Shown: positions 36,866-49,220, counted from the stretch's first letter. The stretch: DNA of 64,000 bases from Sphingomonas rhizophila (GCF_014396585.1 NZ_CP060717.1:1860001-1924000); one strand, 5' to 3'. Notes: generated by a model not told the origin, from the sequence alone. Numbers and translations: made by a program.

Positions 36866-37572
36866 ATGAACATCCTCCTGACCGGCGCCAGCCGCGGCAT
36901 CGGCGCCGCGACCCTCAAGCTTTTCCAGGAACGCGGCCACGCCGTCGTCGGCCATAGCAGCCGGGCGGCGACGGGCTGATCGCCGCCGACCTCGCCGACC
37001 CGGACGCGCCGCGCCGATTATGGGAGGAAGCGTTCGACCGCCTGGACGGACGCATCGACGTGCTGGTCAACAATGCCGGCATCTTCGAAGGCGTCGCCGA
37101 CAACGCCGGTGACGACGAGTGGCACGCGGTGTGGGCCCGCACGATGGGCATCAATTTGCAGGCCAGCGCCGACCTGTGCCGTCTCGCCATCGCCCATTTC
37201 CGCTCGTCCGACCCGGGCGGCGGGCGAATCGTCAATGTCTCCAGCCGGGCCGCCTATCGCGGCGACAGCCCGCAGCACTGGCATTACGCGGCTTCGAAAG
37301 CGGGCATGATGGGCATGACCAAGTCGATCGCCCGGGCGTACGCCGTCGAGGGAATTTATGCGTTCGCGGTGTGTCCCGGCTTCGTCATGACCGGCATGGC
37401 CGACGATTATCTCGCCAGCCGCGGTGGCCAGCAGTTGCTTGCCGACATCCCCCTCGGCCGGGTCGCCACGCCGGACGAGATCGCCGAAACCATCCGCTGG
37501 CTGGCGATCGAAGCCCCGCCGAGCGCGACCGGCGCCGCGATCGACGTCAACGGAGCCAGCTATGTCCGTTAA
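36866..37572 (+). pseudogene. Short-chain dehydrogenase/reductase, broken by one frame break
   Basis: The first 37 codons (to TGA at 36979) hold the NAD(P) site LLTGASRGIG; the rest of the enzyme continues one frame back with GLIAADLADP, LVNNAGIFEG, NVSSRAAYRGDS (catalytic Ser), HYAASKAGMMG (Tyr and Lys) and CPGFVMTGM. One extra G in the run 36963-36965 joins them into 235 residues reading SSRGGDGLIAAD, the normal SDR length. All catalytic residues are intact. The substrate is unknown. The stop overlaps the beta-lactamase start by 11 bases, so both are probably cotranscribed. Assembly error is the likeliest cause of the break. Confidence 0.82.
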
Positions 37573-38479
37573 GCTCACCCTCGCCGCCCTGCTGCTCGCC
37601 GGCCAGCAGATCGTCGTTCCGTTCGGCAAACCGCCACAGGTCGAACGCCCCAAGGCGCCGCTGAACGAAGCCGGCCCAGCCTGGGTTCGCTCCTGCCAGG
37701 GATCGGACGACTGGGACCGTCCCGCGCCGCCCGTCCGGATCCACGGCAACAGTTACATGGTCGGAACCTGCGGGATCACCGCTATCCTGATCGCAGGCAG
37801 CGACGGTCACGTCCTGATCGACGGCGGCACCGAGCGCGGCGGCGACCTGATCGCGGCCAACATCCGCGCGCTCGGGTTTCGGCTGACCGACGTGCGCATC
37901 ATCCTGCACAGTCATGAACATCACGACCATGTCGGCGGAGTCGCCCGGCTGCAGCAACTGACCGGGGCGCAGCTTTACGCGTCCGAGGCGGCGGCCAAGG
38001 TGTTCGCGACCGGCACCGCCGGGGCCGACGATCCGCAAGCCGGAATCAACCCGCCCTTCCCCGCCGCGCGCGTCGACCGCGTCATCCGCGACGGGCAGCA
38101 GGTCCGGCTGGGCAACATCATGCTGACCGCGATGACGACACCCGGCCATACCGCGGGGGCGCTCAGCTGGCGCTGGATCAGCTGCGACGGCGCGGTCTGC
38201 CCGATGCTGGTCTATGCGGACAGCCTGTCGCCGGTCAGCAGCGACAAGTACCGCTTCTCCGATCATCCGGCCTTTCTCGCCGCCTACCGCGCCAGCATCG
38301 CCAAGGTCGCCGCCTCGCCGTGCGACATCGTCCTGACGCCGCACCCGTCGGCCAGCGCGATGGCGGAGCGGTTCGCGCTTAAGCAGCCAATGCGCAATGA
38401 AAAGGGCTGCCAGGCCTATGCCGCCAGCCTGACCAAGCGCCTTGATGACCGGCTCGCCAAGGAAGCCGGCAAGAAATGA
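37562..38479 (+). CDS. Subclass B3 metallo-beta-lactamase
   Basis: 305 residues. An N-terminal hydrophobic segment (KLTLAALLLAGQQ) is a likely signal peptide. Zinc ligands follow the B3 pattern: HEHHDH at 118-123 (HxHxDH), His in MTTPGHTAGALSW, and His in LTPHPSA; no Cys replaces a ligand as in B1/B2. The N-terminal block with NSYMVGTCGITAILI and IDGGT is like B3 enzymes of environmental alphaproteobacteria (for example those of Caulobacter and Sphingomonas). Activity on carbapenems is plausible by family but not shown. It overlaps the SDR gene before it and prmA after it (ATGA), so it is part of the chromosomal operon, not a mobile gene. Confidence 0.85.
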   Translation: MSVKLTLAALLLAGQQIVVPFGKPPQVERPKAPLNEAGPAWVRSCQGSDDWDRPAPPVRIHGNSYMVGTCGITAILIAGSDGHVLIDGGTERGGDLIAANIRALGFRLTDVRIILHSHEHHDHVGGVARLQQLTGAQLYASEAAAKVFATGTAGADDPQAGINPPFPAARVDRVIRDGQQVRLGNIMLTAMTTPGHTAGALSWRWISCDGAVCPMLVYADSLSPVSSDKYRFSDHPAFLAAYRASIAKVAASPCDIVLTPHPSASAMAERFALKQPMRNEKGCQAYAASLTKRLDDRLAKEAGKK

Positions 38480-39369
38480 GCTGGCGCGTCACGCTCGCCT
38501 GCACCCGCGCGGAGGCCGAGGCGCTGCCCGACGCCAACGACCTTTTCGCCGACAGCGAAACTCCGCCCGTCATCGTCGCCGACGAGCCCGACCCCGACAA
38601 ACCCGACGAATGGCTGCTCCACGCCTATTTCGACGAGCAACCGAGCTGGGACGACCTCAAGATCCTCGAGAGCCTCGCCGCCGATTCCGATCCGCAGCTC
38701 GAGCGGCTGGAGGACGGGGTCGACTGGGTAACGATCAGTCAGGCCGGGCTGGAGCCGATCCGCGCCGGCCGCTTCTTCGTCCACACCCCGACCCACTTCA
38801 AGGACCGGCCAGCGGACGCGATCAGCTTCGAGATCGATGCCGGGCTCGCCTTCGGGACGGGCCAGCACGCGACCACCGCCGGCTGCCTCGCCGCGCTCGA
38901 CCGGCTGGAGCAATCGGGCAAGCGATTCGCCAATGTCGCCGACATCGGCACCGGCACCGGGTTGCTCGCCTTTGCGGCGCTAGCGCTGTGGCCCGAAGCG
39001 CGGGCCATCGCCACCGACATCGACCCGATCAGCATCGACGTGACCGAGGACAACGCGCGGATCAACGGAATTGCCATCGGCCATGGCGAGGGGCAGCTCC
39101 TGCTCGCGGTCGCTGACGGCATGGACCATCCGATGCTGGCAACCCGTGCGCCATTCGATCTGCTGATCGCCAACATCCTCGCCGGACCGTTGATCGAACT
39201 GGCCCCCGGTTTCGCGGCATCGCTGGCGCCTGGCGCTACCGTGGTCCTCGCCGGTTTGCTCGATACGCAGGCCGACGCTGTCCTCGCCGCCTACGAGGCA
39301 CAGGGCTGCTCCGTCGTGGAACGTGGCGCCGGCGAATGGTGTGTGCTGGTCCTTGAGGGTCGAACGTAA
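38476..39369 (+). CDS. prmA: Ribosomal protein L11 methyltransferase PrmA
   Basis: A 297-residue SAM-dependent enzyme that trimethylates ribosomal protein L11. The N-terminal substrate domain (about 1-95) ends before FGTGQHATTAGCLAALD; the SAM-binding motif is VADIGTGTGLLAFAAL, with ATDIDPISIDVTEDNA and the NPPY-like loop LLIANILAGPL. The start overlaps the beta-lactamase stop by four bases. Confidence 0.92.
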   Translation: MSWRVTLACTRAEAEALPDANDLFADSETPPVIVADEPDPDKPDEWLLHAYFDEQPSWDDLKILESLAADSDPQLERLEDGVDWVTISQAGLEPIRAGRFFVHTPTHFKDRPADAISFEIDAGLAFGTGQHATTAGCLAALDRLEQSGKRFANVADIGTGTGLLAFAALALWPEARAIATDIDPISIDVTEDNARINGIAIGHGEGQLLLAVADGMDHPMLATRAPFDLLIANILAGPLIELAPGFAASLAPGATVVLAGLLDTQADAVLAAYEAQGCSVVERGAGEWCVLVLEGRT

Positions 39370-39417
39370 GCGCGGAACCAGCCGCCGCACCCTTTGTTGC
39401 AGAGGTGGAAGGATTTC

Positions 39418-39996
39418 ATGGCCACTGATTCCCATTCCGCTGCCGACCACGCCGCCCGGGCGCGCGTCATTGCCTTCGCCGGCTGGTTCATCCTGTTGCT
39501 CGCCGCCGGCGCGGCCCTGCTGCCGGTAATCAGCAAGGCCCACGGCGCGCTCATCATCGGCGCGATGCTGGCGCTGTCGGGCGCGGCGGAAGTGATTGCC
39601 GGATCGCGCCGGCTCGAAACCAAAAAACTGGCGATGCTGGCCGGCGCGATCACGATGGCCGCGGGACTGTTCTTCGCGACCGAGGAAGCGACTGGCTTCC
39701 TTCCGGCACTGGTCATCATTGCCGGTTGGCTGTTCCTGCGAAGCATCGTCCTGCTCGCAGCCTTTTTCCTTGAACATGGCAGCGTCCGCCGGTGGACCGG
39801 CATCGCCGCCGCGACCGACTTCGCGCTGGCGTTGATCACCGCCGCCGGAATGTCGATCGCCACGCTCGTGGTGATGCTGTTCGCCACCCGCGAACCGTTC
39901 ATCGCCAGCTTTGCCTGGCTCCTGGCGATCAGCTTCGTCGCGACCTCGATGCTGCTCCTCGAGGTCGCCAACTGCGCGCGCAGCGAAGACGTCTAG
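39418..39996 (+). CDS. Membrane protein, HdeD/DUF308-like
   Basis: 192 residues from ATG 39418 (GGAAGGATTTC before it is a good ribosome site). Six membrane helices in three pairs (about 18-36, 42-60, 68-85, 92-114, 124-145 and 152-172) with short loops, resembling the HdeD/DUF308 repeat of acid-resistance membrane proteins. The similarity is topological and in composition, so the family call is tentative. Its stop overlaps the convergent cytochrome gene by four bases. Confidence 0.6.
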   Translation: MATDSHSAADHAARARVIAFAGWFILLLAAGAALLPVISKAHGALIIGAMLALSGAAEVIAGSRRLETKKLAMLAGAITMAAGLFFATEEATGFLPALVIIAGWLFLRSIVLLAAFFLEHGSVRRWTGIAAATDFALALITAAGMSIATLVVMLFATREPFIASFAWLLAISFVATSMLLLEVANCARSEDV

Positions 39997-40808
39997 GGAT
40001 CGATTTCCCCGACCCTCTGCAGGTAGCGGTGCACCGCCTCGACTTCCGCCTCGGTAAAATGGGCATAGCGGCCCCTTGCGACCTGGCTCATCAGGCTGAC
40101 CTCGCGATCGCCGCTGGCCTTACCGGTCCGGAGCAGGCGGCGAAATGCGGGACCGTCGTAGCCGGCCACCATCCTGAGGTCGGGCCTGGTCTTGGCGTCC
40201 GGGGTCGGCTGCCCGCCCCGCAAGTCCATGCCGTGGCATTCGGCGCAGGTCGCGCGCACGATATAGCGGCCAAGCGCATGGTCGGCGCCGGCATCGGGCG
40301 GCCAAGCGTTTCCGGACCGGCGAACTCCCTCGGCCGATGACCACCACGAACCCTTGTCGATTTCCTTCTGCCCCGCCGGCCCGACCTCGGGCGGCGCGTG
40401 GACGGGACCCTTGGGCGGGTGCGTGCGGATGAACGCGATCACTGCCTGAACTTCATTGTCGCCAAGTTTGGTGAAGAGGTGCGAGGGCATGTCCCACAGA
40501 TCGCGGTCGGGCCGGCGGCCGCCCTGGATCGCCTCCGTCAGCTCCGCATCCGATAGTCGCGCGGCGCTCTGGGTCAGGTTGGCGCTGTACATGGTGACGA
40601 AGCCGGGCGCCGACCAGTCGTTGCCCTGCAGGTCTCGGCCGTGGCAGCCGTTGCAGCCAAGGACCGTTGCCAACCGCTCGCCATGGGCGACGGGATCGGA
40701 CGATGTACGCTCGAACTGGATGACAGCCTCGGCGGGGGATGGTGGCGCCTGACGCTCGCTGCATCCCGCGCTCGCCCATGCGAGTAGCAACGCGATCCCC
40801 ATCCGCAT
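39993..40808 (-). CDS. Diheme c-type cytochrome lipoprotein
   Basis: 271 residues. The signal peptide ends in a lipobox (ASAGC, Cys at about 16), so the mature protein should be lipid-anchored. Two cytochrome c domains have haem sites CNGCH (about 53-57) and CAECH (about 187-191). The pattern (DLQGN, MYSANLTQS, then GMDLRGG) is like subunits of gluconate/alcohol dehydrogenase cytochromes and other diheme electron carriers. No dehydrogenase partner is adjacent. It precedes ligA on the same strand as neighbours only; a 25-base gap separates it from the ligA end. Confidence 0.85.
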   Translation of the reverse strand: MRMGIALLLAWASAGCSERQAPPSPAEAVIQFERTSSDPVAHGERLATVLGCNGCHGRDLQGNDWSAPGFVTMYSANLTQSAARLSDAELTEAIQGGRRPDRDLWDMPSHLFTKLGDNEVQAVIAFIRTHPPKGPVHAPPEVGPAGQKEIDKGSWWSSAEGVRRSGNAWPPDAGADHALGRYIVRATCAECHGMDLRGGQPTPDAKTRPDLRMVAGYDGPAFRRLLRTGKASGDREVSLMSQVARGRYAHFTEAEVEAVHRYLQRVGEIDP

Positions 40809-40833
40809 GCCTGCCCCCTTTCCCGATTCCCGC

Positions 40834-43530
<2,697 letters not shown>

Positions 43531-43534
<4 letters not shown>

Positions 43535-45183
43535 GCCGCCTCCAGCAGCTTTGCCGCTTGGGCGCGGGCTTCGTCAGTGATCGCGGCGCCGGACAACATG
43601 CGCGCGATTTCTTCGCGGCGTTCGTCCTCGGTCAAGCGGCGGACGCTGGTGCGGGTGACGGTGCCGTCGCTGGCCTTTTCGATTCGGTAATGGTGGGCGG
43701 CGCGGGCCGCGACCTGCGGCGAATGGGTGACGACCAGCAGCTGCGACTTCTGCGCCAGGCGCGCCAGCCGCTCGCCGATCGCGCTGGCCACCGCCCCGCC
43801 AACGCCGCGGTCGATTTCGTCGAAGATCATCGTCGCCGCCGCGCCGGCTTCCGCCAGCGCGACCTTCAGCGCCAGGATAAAGCGCGACAATTCCCCGCCC
43901 GACGCGATTTTGCTGAGCGGCCCGAACGGGGCGCCGGGGTTGGTCGAAATCTCGAACTCGGCCCGGTCGATCCCCGCCGGCCCGGCGTCCGTTACAGTCA
44001 CCGCCGTCCGGAACTGGGCAGCGTCGAGCTTGAGCGGCACCAGTTCGCCCGCAACCGCAGTGTCGAGCCGCGCCCCCGCCGCCCGCCGCTCGGCACTGAT
44101 CGCTGACGCCACTTCGTCATAAGCGGCCCGCGCCGCGGTGAGGTCCTGCTCGATGCCCGCGATCCGCTCCTCGCCGCTGTCGATCGCTCCGCGCCGCTGA
44201 CGAAGCTCGTCGAGCAAGCCGGGAAGCCGGTCCGGCTCGACGCGATGTTTGCGCGCCAGCCCGCGAATGTCGAACAGCCGCGCCTCGGCGTTCTCGAGCT
44301 CCGCCGGCGAATGGGCCAGTGCGCGCCGGGCTTCGGCCACCTTGTCCTCCGCCTCCGCTGTCTCGATCGTCGCCCGGTCCACCGACGCCAGCGCCTCCGC
44401 CAGCAACGGATGAGCCTCGGCGATCCGCTCCAGCCGCCGCGCCGCTTGACGAAGCTGGGCCAGCCCGCCGTCCGACCCTCCGAACAGGTCGTCGAGCGCG
44501 CCGAGATCGTCCTCGATTCGCGCCGCAGCCTTCATGTCCTGGCGAAGCGAGGCCAGCCGCTCTTCCTCGCCGACCTCGACACCCAGCGCGTCGATCTCGC
44601 CGATGGCATAGTCGAGCCATTCGCGGTCGCGGTTCGCCTCGTCGAGCTTGGCCCGCTCCGCCGCCAACTCCGCTTCCAGCACGGACAGGCGTGTCCATGC
44701 CGACCGCACCGGTGCGATATCGATTCCGGCGAACCGGTCTAGCAGGTCGCGGTGACCGCGCGGGTTCAGCAGGCCGCGATCGTCATGCTGACCGTGGATT
44801 TCGACGAGGTCGGCGGCGATGTCGCGAAGGCCGGCCGCGGCGACCGCGGCTCCGCCGGCGAACGCCCGGCTTCCGCCGTCGGACTTCAGGGTGCGTCGCA
44901 GGATAAGCGGTTCGCCCGGCTCGCGCTCGATACCCTGTTCGTCGAGCGCTGCCAGCGCGGGGTGACCGGAATCAAGTTCGAACGCGGCGCTGACGCTCGC
45001 TTGCGCCTGGCCCGAGCGGACCAGTCCGGTGTCGGCCCGCACGCCGAGCGCAAGGCCAAGCGCGTCGAGCAGGATCGATTTACCCGCACCCGTTTCACCG
45101 GTCAGCACGCCAAGGCCCGCCTCGAACTCGAGCTCGAGGGCCTCGATCAGGACGACGTCGCGGATGGAAAGCTGCCGCAACAT
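43531..45183 (-). CDS. recN: DNA repair protein RecN
   Basis: A 550-residue SMC-like ATPase acting in double-strand break repair. Walker A GETGAGKSILLDAL is at about 32-45; a coiled-coil middle (about 150-350) follows; the C-terminal head has SGGELSRFILALK and the Walker B block TMIFDEIDRGVGG, then VVTHSPQVAARA. Normal length. I see no LexA-type box before it, unlike in many bacteria. It probably follows bamD in one transcript. Confidence 0.93.
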
Positions 45184-45985
45184 GGGGCCGCGCTTCCCTT
45201 CCTACCCTAGCCTTGGGGGCGTGCTTCTGGATCAACTCGTAGCTGCGCTTGTACCACTTGGTGTCGGGGTAGTTGCGCCCCAGCACCGCCGCCGCCTTAC
45301 GAGCCTCGCTCGGAATCCCGAGGTTGAGATAGGTCTCGACCAGGCGCTCCAGCGCCTCGGGCGTATGGCTGGTCGTCTGGTACTTGTCGATCACCTCGCG
45401 GAAGCGCGTCGCGGCGGCGAGCCATTTGCCCGACCGCTGGTAGAAGCGGCCGACTTCCATTTCCTTGCCGGCGAGGTGGTCGTTCAAGAGGTCCAGCTTC
45501 AACCGCGCGTCGGCCGCATAACGGCTCTGCGGATAGCGGCGGATCAACTCGTTGAACGAATCCGACGCCTGCTGCGTGATCTTCTGGTCGCGGGTGACGT
45601 CGGCGATCTGCTGGTAATAGCTCATGGCGACCAGGTAGCTGGCGTACGGCGCGTCCTCGTTGCCCGGATGGATCGTCAGGAAGCGTTGGGCCGAACTGAT
45701 CGTCTCGGTATATTTGTTCGCCATATAGTAGCTGAAAGCGCTCATCAGCTGCGCGCGGCGAGCCCACACCGAATAGGGATGCTGCCGCTCGACCTCGTCG
45801 AACAGCTTGGCCGCCTCCTCATAATCGCCCTTGTCGAGCCGCTCCTTGGCAAGGCCGTAGAGGGTGTTCACATCGCGCGCGATGTAGGCGGTGTCGCCCT
45901 TCACCTTCTTGCCGGCGCAGGCGCCGAGCGGGAGGACGAGGGCACAGGCGGCGATGAGCATCGCTTTGCGGGAAATGGTCGACAT
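45095..45985 (-). CDS. bamD: Outer membrane assembly lipoprotein BamD
   Basis: A lipoprotein of the BAM complex that inserts outer-membrane proteins. Signal peptide with lipobox LGAC (Cys at about 23), then five TPR-type repeats (NTLYGLAKERLDKGDYEEAA, RYPQSRYAADARLKL, YKRSYELIQKHAP). The frame as given runs 88 bases into recN with a non-homologous tail (after KHAPKARVG). One more base in the G run 45215-45219 would end it at HAPQG with a stop at 45207, a 259-residue BamD of normal size that no longer overlaps recN. I consider that the true end. Start at ATG 45985. Confidence 0.88.
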   Translation of the reverse strand: MSTISRKAMLIAACALVLPLGACAGKKVKGDTAYIARDVNTLYGLAKERLDKGDYEEAAKLFDEVERQHPYSVWARRAQLMSAFSYYMANKYTETISSAQRFLTIHPGNEDAPYASYLVAMSYYQQIADVTRDQKITQQASDSFNELIRRYPQSRYAADARLKLDLLNDHLAGKEMEVGRFYQRSGKWLAAATRFREVIDKYQTTSHTPEALERLVETYLNLGIPSEARKAAAVLGRNYPDTKWYKRSYELIQKHAPKARVGREARPHVAAAFHPRRRPDRGPRARVRGGPWRADR

Positions 45986-46047
45986 ATTCCTATCCTTATC
46001 CGCTGGTTGGGCGAACGCCAACCATGCGATCCGACTGTTTTCCCCGT

Positions 46048-47010
46048 TCAGGCCCGCGAGGGCTTGGCGACGGTTTCGTCCTGGTCGTCTTCTTGGCTGC
46101 GGACGAAACTGTCCGGCGTTACCCCCAACGCCACCAGCACCGGCGCCGAAATATAGATCGACGAATAGGTGCCGACAAAAATGCCCAGGAAAACCGCGAT
46201 GGTCAGGCCGAAGATCACGTCCGGACCCAGCAGCAGCAGCGCACCGAGCGCGAAGAGGATCGACAAGGACGTGACCATGGTCCGGCTCAACGTCTCGTTG
46301 AGTGACAAGTTGAGCAGGGGCACGATGGCCATCTTGCGGAACTTGCGCAGGTTCTCGCGAATCCGGTCGTAGATGACGACCGTATCGTTGAGCGAATAGC
46401 CGACGATGGTCAGGATCGCGGCGACGACGTTCAGGTCGACCTGCAACTGGGTCAGCGAGAAGAAGCCAAGCGTCATCGACACGTCGTGGAACAGGGTGAC
46501 GAGCGCGCCGACCCCGAATTGCCATTCAAAGCGAAGCCAGATGTAGATGGCGATGCCGATCATCGCGAACAGAATGGCGAGCGCGCCGTCGGTCGCGAGT
46601 TCTTCGGACACCTTGCCCGAAACGCTTTCCCCGGCACTGACCTGCGCCCCCGGATATTCGCGCTGGATCAGGCCGCGCAGCTGGGTGACGACCTGGTTGG
46701 CGGCCGCTTCGGGCCCCTCCGGCCTCGGCAGGCGGATCTGGTAGCTGCGGTTATTGCCGAATTCCTGGATGCTGGCATCGCCGACCTGCAGGGTGTCGAC
46801 CTTGCCGCGCAGCTGTTCGATGTCGACCGGCTGGGCGAACTGGACGCGAACGACCTGGCCGCCGACAAAGTCGATGCCAAGGTTGAGGCCACGGACGCCG
46901 ACCAGCACCAGGCTGGCGATCGTCGCGAGCGTCGACAGGATGAGCGCGAACTTGCGCCACTTCATGAAGTCGATGTTCGTATTGTCGGGAACGAGCTTGA
47001 GCAGTTTCAT
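46048..47010 (-). CDS. secF: Protein translocase subunit SecF
   Basis: 320 residues, six membrane helices with a large periplasmic loop after the first. Family blocks: GIDFVGGQVVRVQF after TM1, ATDGALAILFAMIGIAIYIW, and VGYSLNDTVVIYDRIRENLR, which carries the conserved Asp for proton-driven action. SecDF uses the proton gradient to pull exported proteins across. It follows secD by 13 bases. An Arg/Asp/Glu-rich cytoplasmic tail ends the protein. Confidence 0.95.
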   Translation of the reverse strand: MKLLKLVPDNTNIDFMKWRKFALILSTLATIASLVLVGVRGLNLGIDFVGGQVVRVQFAQPVDIEQLRGKVDTLQVGDASIQEFGNNRSYQIRLPRPEGPEAAANQVVTQLRGLIQREYPGAQVSAGESVSGKVSEELATDGALAILFAMIGIAIYIWLRFEWQFGVGALVTLFHDVSMTLGFFSLTQLQVDLNVVAAILTIVGYSLNDTVVIYDRIRENLRKFRKMAIVPLLNLSLNETLSRTMVTSLSILFALGALLLLGPDVIFGLTIAVFLGIFVGTYSSIYISAPVLVALGVTPDSFVRSQEDDQDETVAKPSRA

Positions 47011-47023
47011 CGAATTCGTCCCG

Positions 47024-48613
47024 TCAGATTGTAAGCGCGCGGGGGCGCTTGGACTTGACCCACAGCGCGACCATCATCCGCGTGAGGTTCACGGCGGTGA
47101 ACACCGAGGTGACGATGCCGATCAGCAGCACGACGGCGAACCCGCGGATCGGGCCCGAGCCAAAGTAGAACATCAGCGCGGCAGCGATGGTGTTGGTGAT
47201 GTTGGCGTCGAAAATCGCGGTCGAGGCTTCCTTGTAGCCCGTTTCCAAGGCGTCGAGCACCCGACGCCCGCGCCGCAATTCTTCGCGGATGCGCTCGTTG
47301 ATCAGGACGTTGGCGTCGACCGCGGCACCGATCGTCAGAACGAAGCCGGCGATGCCGGGCAGCGTCAGCGTGGCGTTGAACACCGCCATGATCCCGAGGA
47401 TCAGGAGCGCGTTCACGATCAGCGCGATCGTCGCATAGACACCAAAGCGGCCGTAGGTGACGATCATGAAGATGACGACGACCAGCGTCGCGACGATGGC
47501 GGCAATGGCGCCTTTCTCGATCGAATCCTTGCCAAGGTCGGCGCTGACCGTGCGCTCCTCGACCGGGATCAGCTTGACCGGCAGCTTGCCCGACGCGAGC
47601 GAGATCGCCAGCGCATTGGCGCTTTCCACGGTGAAGTTACCCATGATCTGGGCCTGACCGCCCAAGATCGGCTCGTTGATGTTGGGCGCGGACAGCACCC
47701 GGTCGTCGAGGATGATCGCGAACGGCTTGTTGACGTTCTCCTGCGTCGCCCGTCCGAAACGCTTGGCGCCGGCGGAATTGAAGGTAATCGATACTACCGG
47801 CCGGCCGTCCTGGTCGAAACTCTGCTTGGCGTCGACCAGCTGGTCGCCCGACACCATCACGCGGCGCTTCACGGCAATGACGCCCCCGTCGACCATCGGC
47901 AGGATCTGGCTTCCCGGCGGGGCGCGGCCCTCCGCCATTTGCGCCGGGTCGGCAGTCTGGTCGACCAGCTTGAATTCCAGCCGCGCGGTCTGACCGATCA
48001 GCCGCTTGAGCGCTTCGGGATCTTCGACGCCCGGCACCTGGACCAGGATCCGGTTCGCACCCTGGTTGATGACGGTGATTTCCTTGGTGCCGCTGGGGTC
48101 GATGCGGCGGCGGACGACGTCGCGAGCGACGGTCATCGCCTCCTTCAGCGCGCGGGCGTTGCCATCGGCAGTCGGAGTCATGACGATCGTCGAGGAATCC
48201 GCGCGGCGAACGTCCCAGTCGCGGCTGCCCGTCAGGCCGACCGGCTGGGTCAGCGTCCGCATCCGTTCGAATGCAGCGTCGAACTGCGCCGGGCTACGGA
48301 CCATGAAGCTTAATCGCCCGCCGGCGGTGGACACGTCGCCGATGTCGATTCGCGGCGTTTCACGGCGCAGGTTGGTGACGACCTGCTCTTCCATTGCCGC
48401 CAGCCGCTGCTTGTCGGCGTCGCGGGCGTCGGCTTCCAGCAGCAGGTGGCTGCCGCCGGCAAGATCGAGGCCAAGGCTGATCCGCGCGCTGGGGAAAAAG
48501 CCGGGCAACTTCTTCGCCTGGCTTTCGCTCATCAGGCTGGGAACGGCGAGGAGGATGCCGAACAGGATGAGGAGCGTGACCGCCCACACCTTCCAGCGGG
48601 GAAATTCGAACAT
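47024..48613 (-). CDS. secD: Protein translocase subunit SecD
   Basis: 529 residues, six membrane helices with a long periplasmic P1 domain (about 35-350). Blocks: SLGLDLAGGSHLLLE after TM1, RPVVSITFNSAGAKRF, and GFVLTIGAAVDANVLINERI, which holds the proton-path Asp. The start overlaps the yajC stop by one base (TGATG), tying yajC-secD-secF together. Confidence 0.95.
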   Translation of the reverse strand: MFEFPRWKVWAVTLLILFGILLAVPSLMSESQAKKLPGFFPSARISLGLDLAGGSHLLLEADARDADKQRLAAMEEQVVTNLRRETPRIDIGDVSTAGGRLSFMVRSPAQFDAAFERMRTLTQPVGLTGSRDWDVRRADSSTIVMTPTADGNARALKEAMTVARDVVRRRIDPSGTKEITVINQGANRILVQVPGVEDPEALKRLIGQTARLEFKLVDQTADPAQMAEGRAPPGSQILPMVDGGVIAVKRRVMVSGDQLVDAKQSFDQDGRPVVSITFNSAGAKRFGRATQENVNKPFAIILDDRVLSAPNINEPILGGQAQIMGNFTVESANALAISLASGKLPVKLIPVEERTVSADLGKDSIEKGAIAAIVATLVVVIFMIVTYGRFGVYATIALIVNALLILGIMAVFNATLTLPGIAGFVLTIGAAVDANVLINERIREELRRGRRVLDALETGYKEASTAIFDANITNTIAAALMFYFGSGPIRGFAVVLLIGIVTSVFTAVNLTRMMVALWVKSKRPRALTI

Positions 48614-48960
48614 CAGTCGTTGGCCGGCTTGGTCGCGGTCGGATTGATCACTTCGGCAAGCGTCGACTTGACGGCGGTGACCTTGAGGCCCTGGCCAAGT
48701 TCAACCTCGACCTCATTGTCCGCGACCTTGACGACCTTGCCGATGAGGCCGCCGCCGGTAACCACGCGGTCGCCCTTTTTGACCGCCGCGATCTGCGCCT
48801 GGTGAGCCTTCAGCCGGTTGCGCTGAGGACGAAGGATCAGCAGCCAGAAGATGGCGAAGACCAGCACCATCTGGACGATGAAGAACAGGCCGCCGCCACT
48901 GGCGGGGGAGGCTCCGGCCGCGGCGGCCAGGGTCGGGGCGAATAGTGTTGTTGAGGTCAT
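48613..48960 (-). CDS. yajC: Preprotein translocase accessory subunit YajC
   Basis: 115 residues with one membrane helix (about 25-43, FIVQMVLVFAIFWLLILRP) followed by the cytoplasmic YajC domain (LRPQRNRLKAHQAQIAAVKKGDRVVTGGGLIGKV is the family core, split here by description only). YajC associates with SecDF. First gene of yajC-secD-secF. Confidence 0.92.
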   Translation of the reverse strand: MTSTTLFAPTLAAAAGASPASGGGLFFIVQMVLVFAIFWLLILRPQRNRLKAHQAQIAAVKKGDRVVTGGGLIGKVVKVADNEVEVELGQGLKVTAVKSTLAEVINPTATKPAND

Positions 48961-49126
48961 CGAACCGGTCGGTCTCTTCTAGTCAGTGGCGCGGCGGAAG
49001 GCCTAGCGCCCACGATGTGGCGCGCCGCCTATCACGCTGAAGCCCGCCTTGCCAAGCGATGCGGGCAAGGATAGACGCCCGCACTCGCGCTGCCCCCTCC
49101 CTGGCGAGGCGGCAGTTCGGCACGGT

Positions 49127-49203
49127 CGGGGCGTAGCGCAGCCTGGTAGCGCATCACACTGGGGGTGTGGGGGTCGCAGGTTCGAATCCTGTCGCCCCGA
49201 CCA
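49127..49203 (+). tRNA. tRNA-Pro (anticodon GGG)
   Basis: 77 bases with encoded CCA. Acceptor CGGGGCG pairs with CGCCCCG; D arm GCGC/GCGC; anticodon stem TCACA/TGTGG with loop CTGGGGG, anticodon GGG; T arm with GGTTCGAATCC. It reads CCC and, by wobble, CCT codons. The GH3 gene ends 17 bases beyond it on the other strand. Confidence 0.96.
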
Positions 49204-49220
49204 TTTTTCCTGAGGACAGC

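Noticed and set aside
48961-49126. Small gene or RNA in the 166-base gap between yajC and tRNA-Pro
   Set aside because: No frame with a ribosome site and no stable hairpin with a T run was seen; it probably holds only the promoters of yajC and the tRNA.
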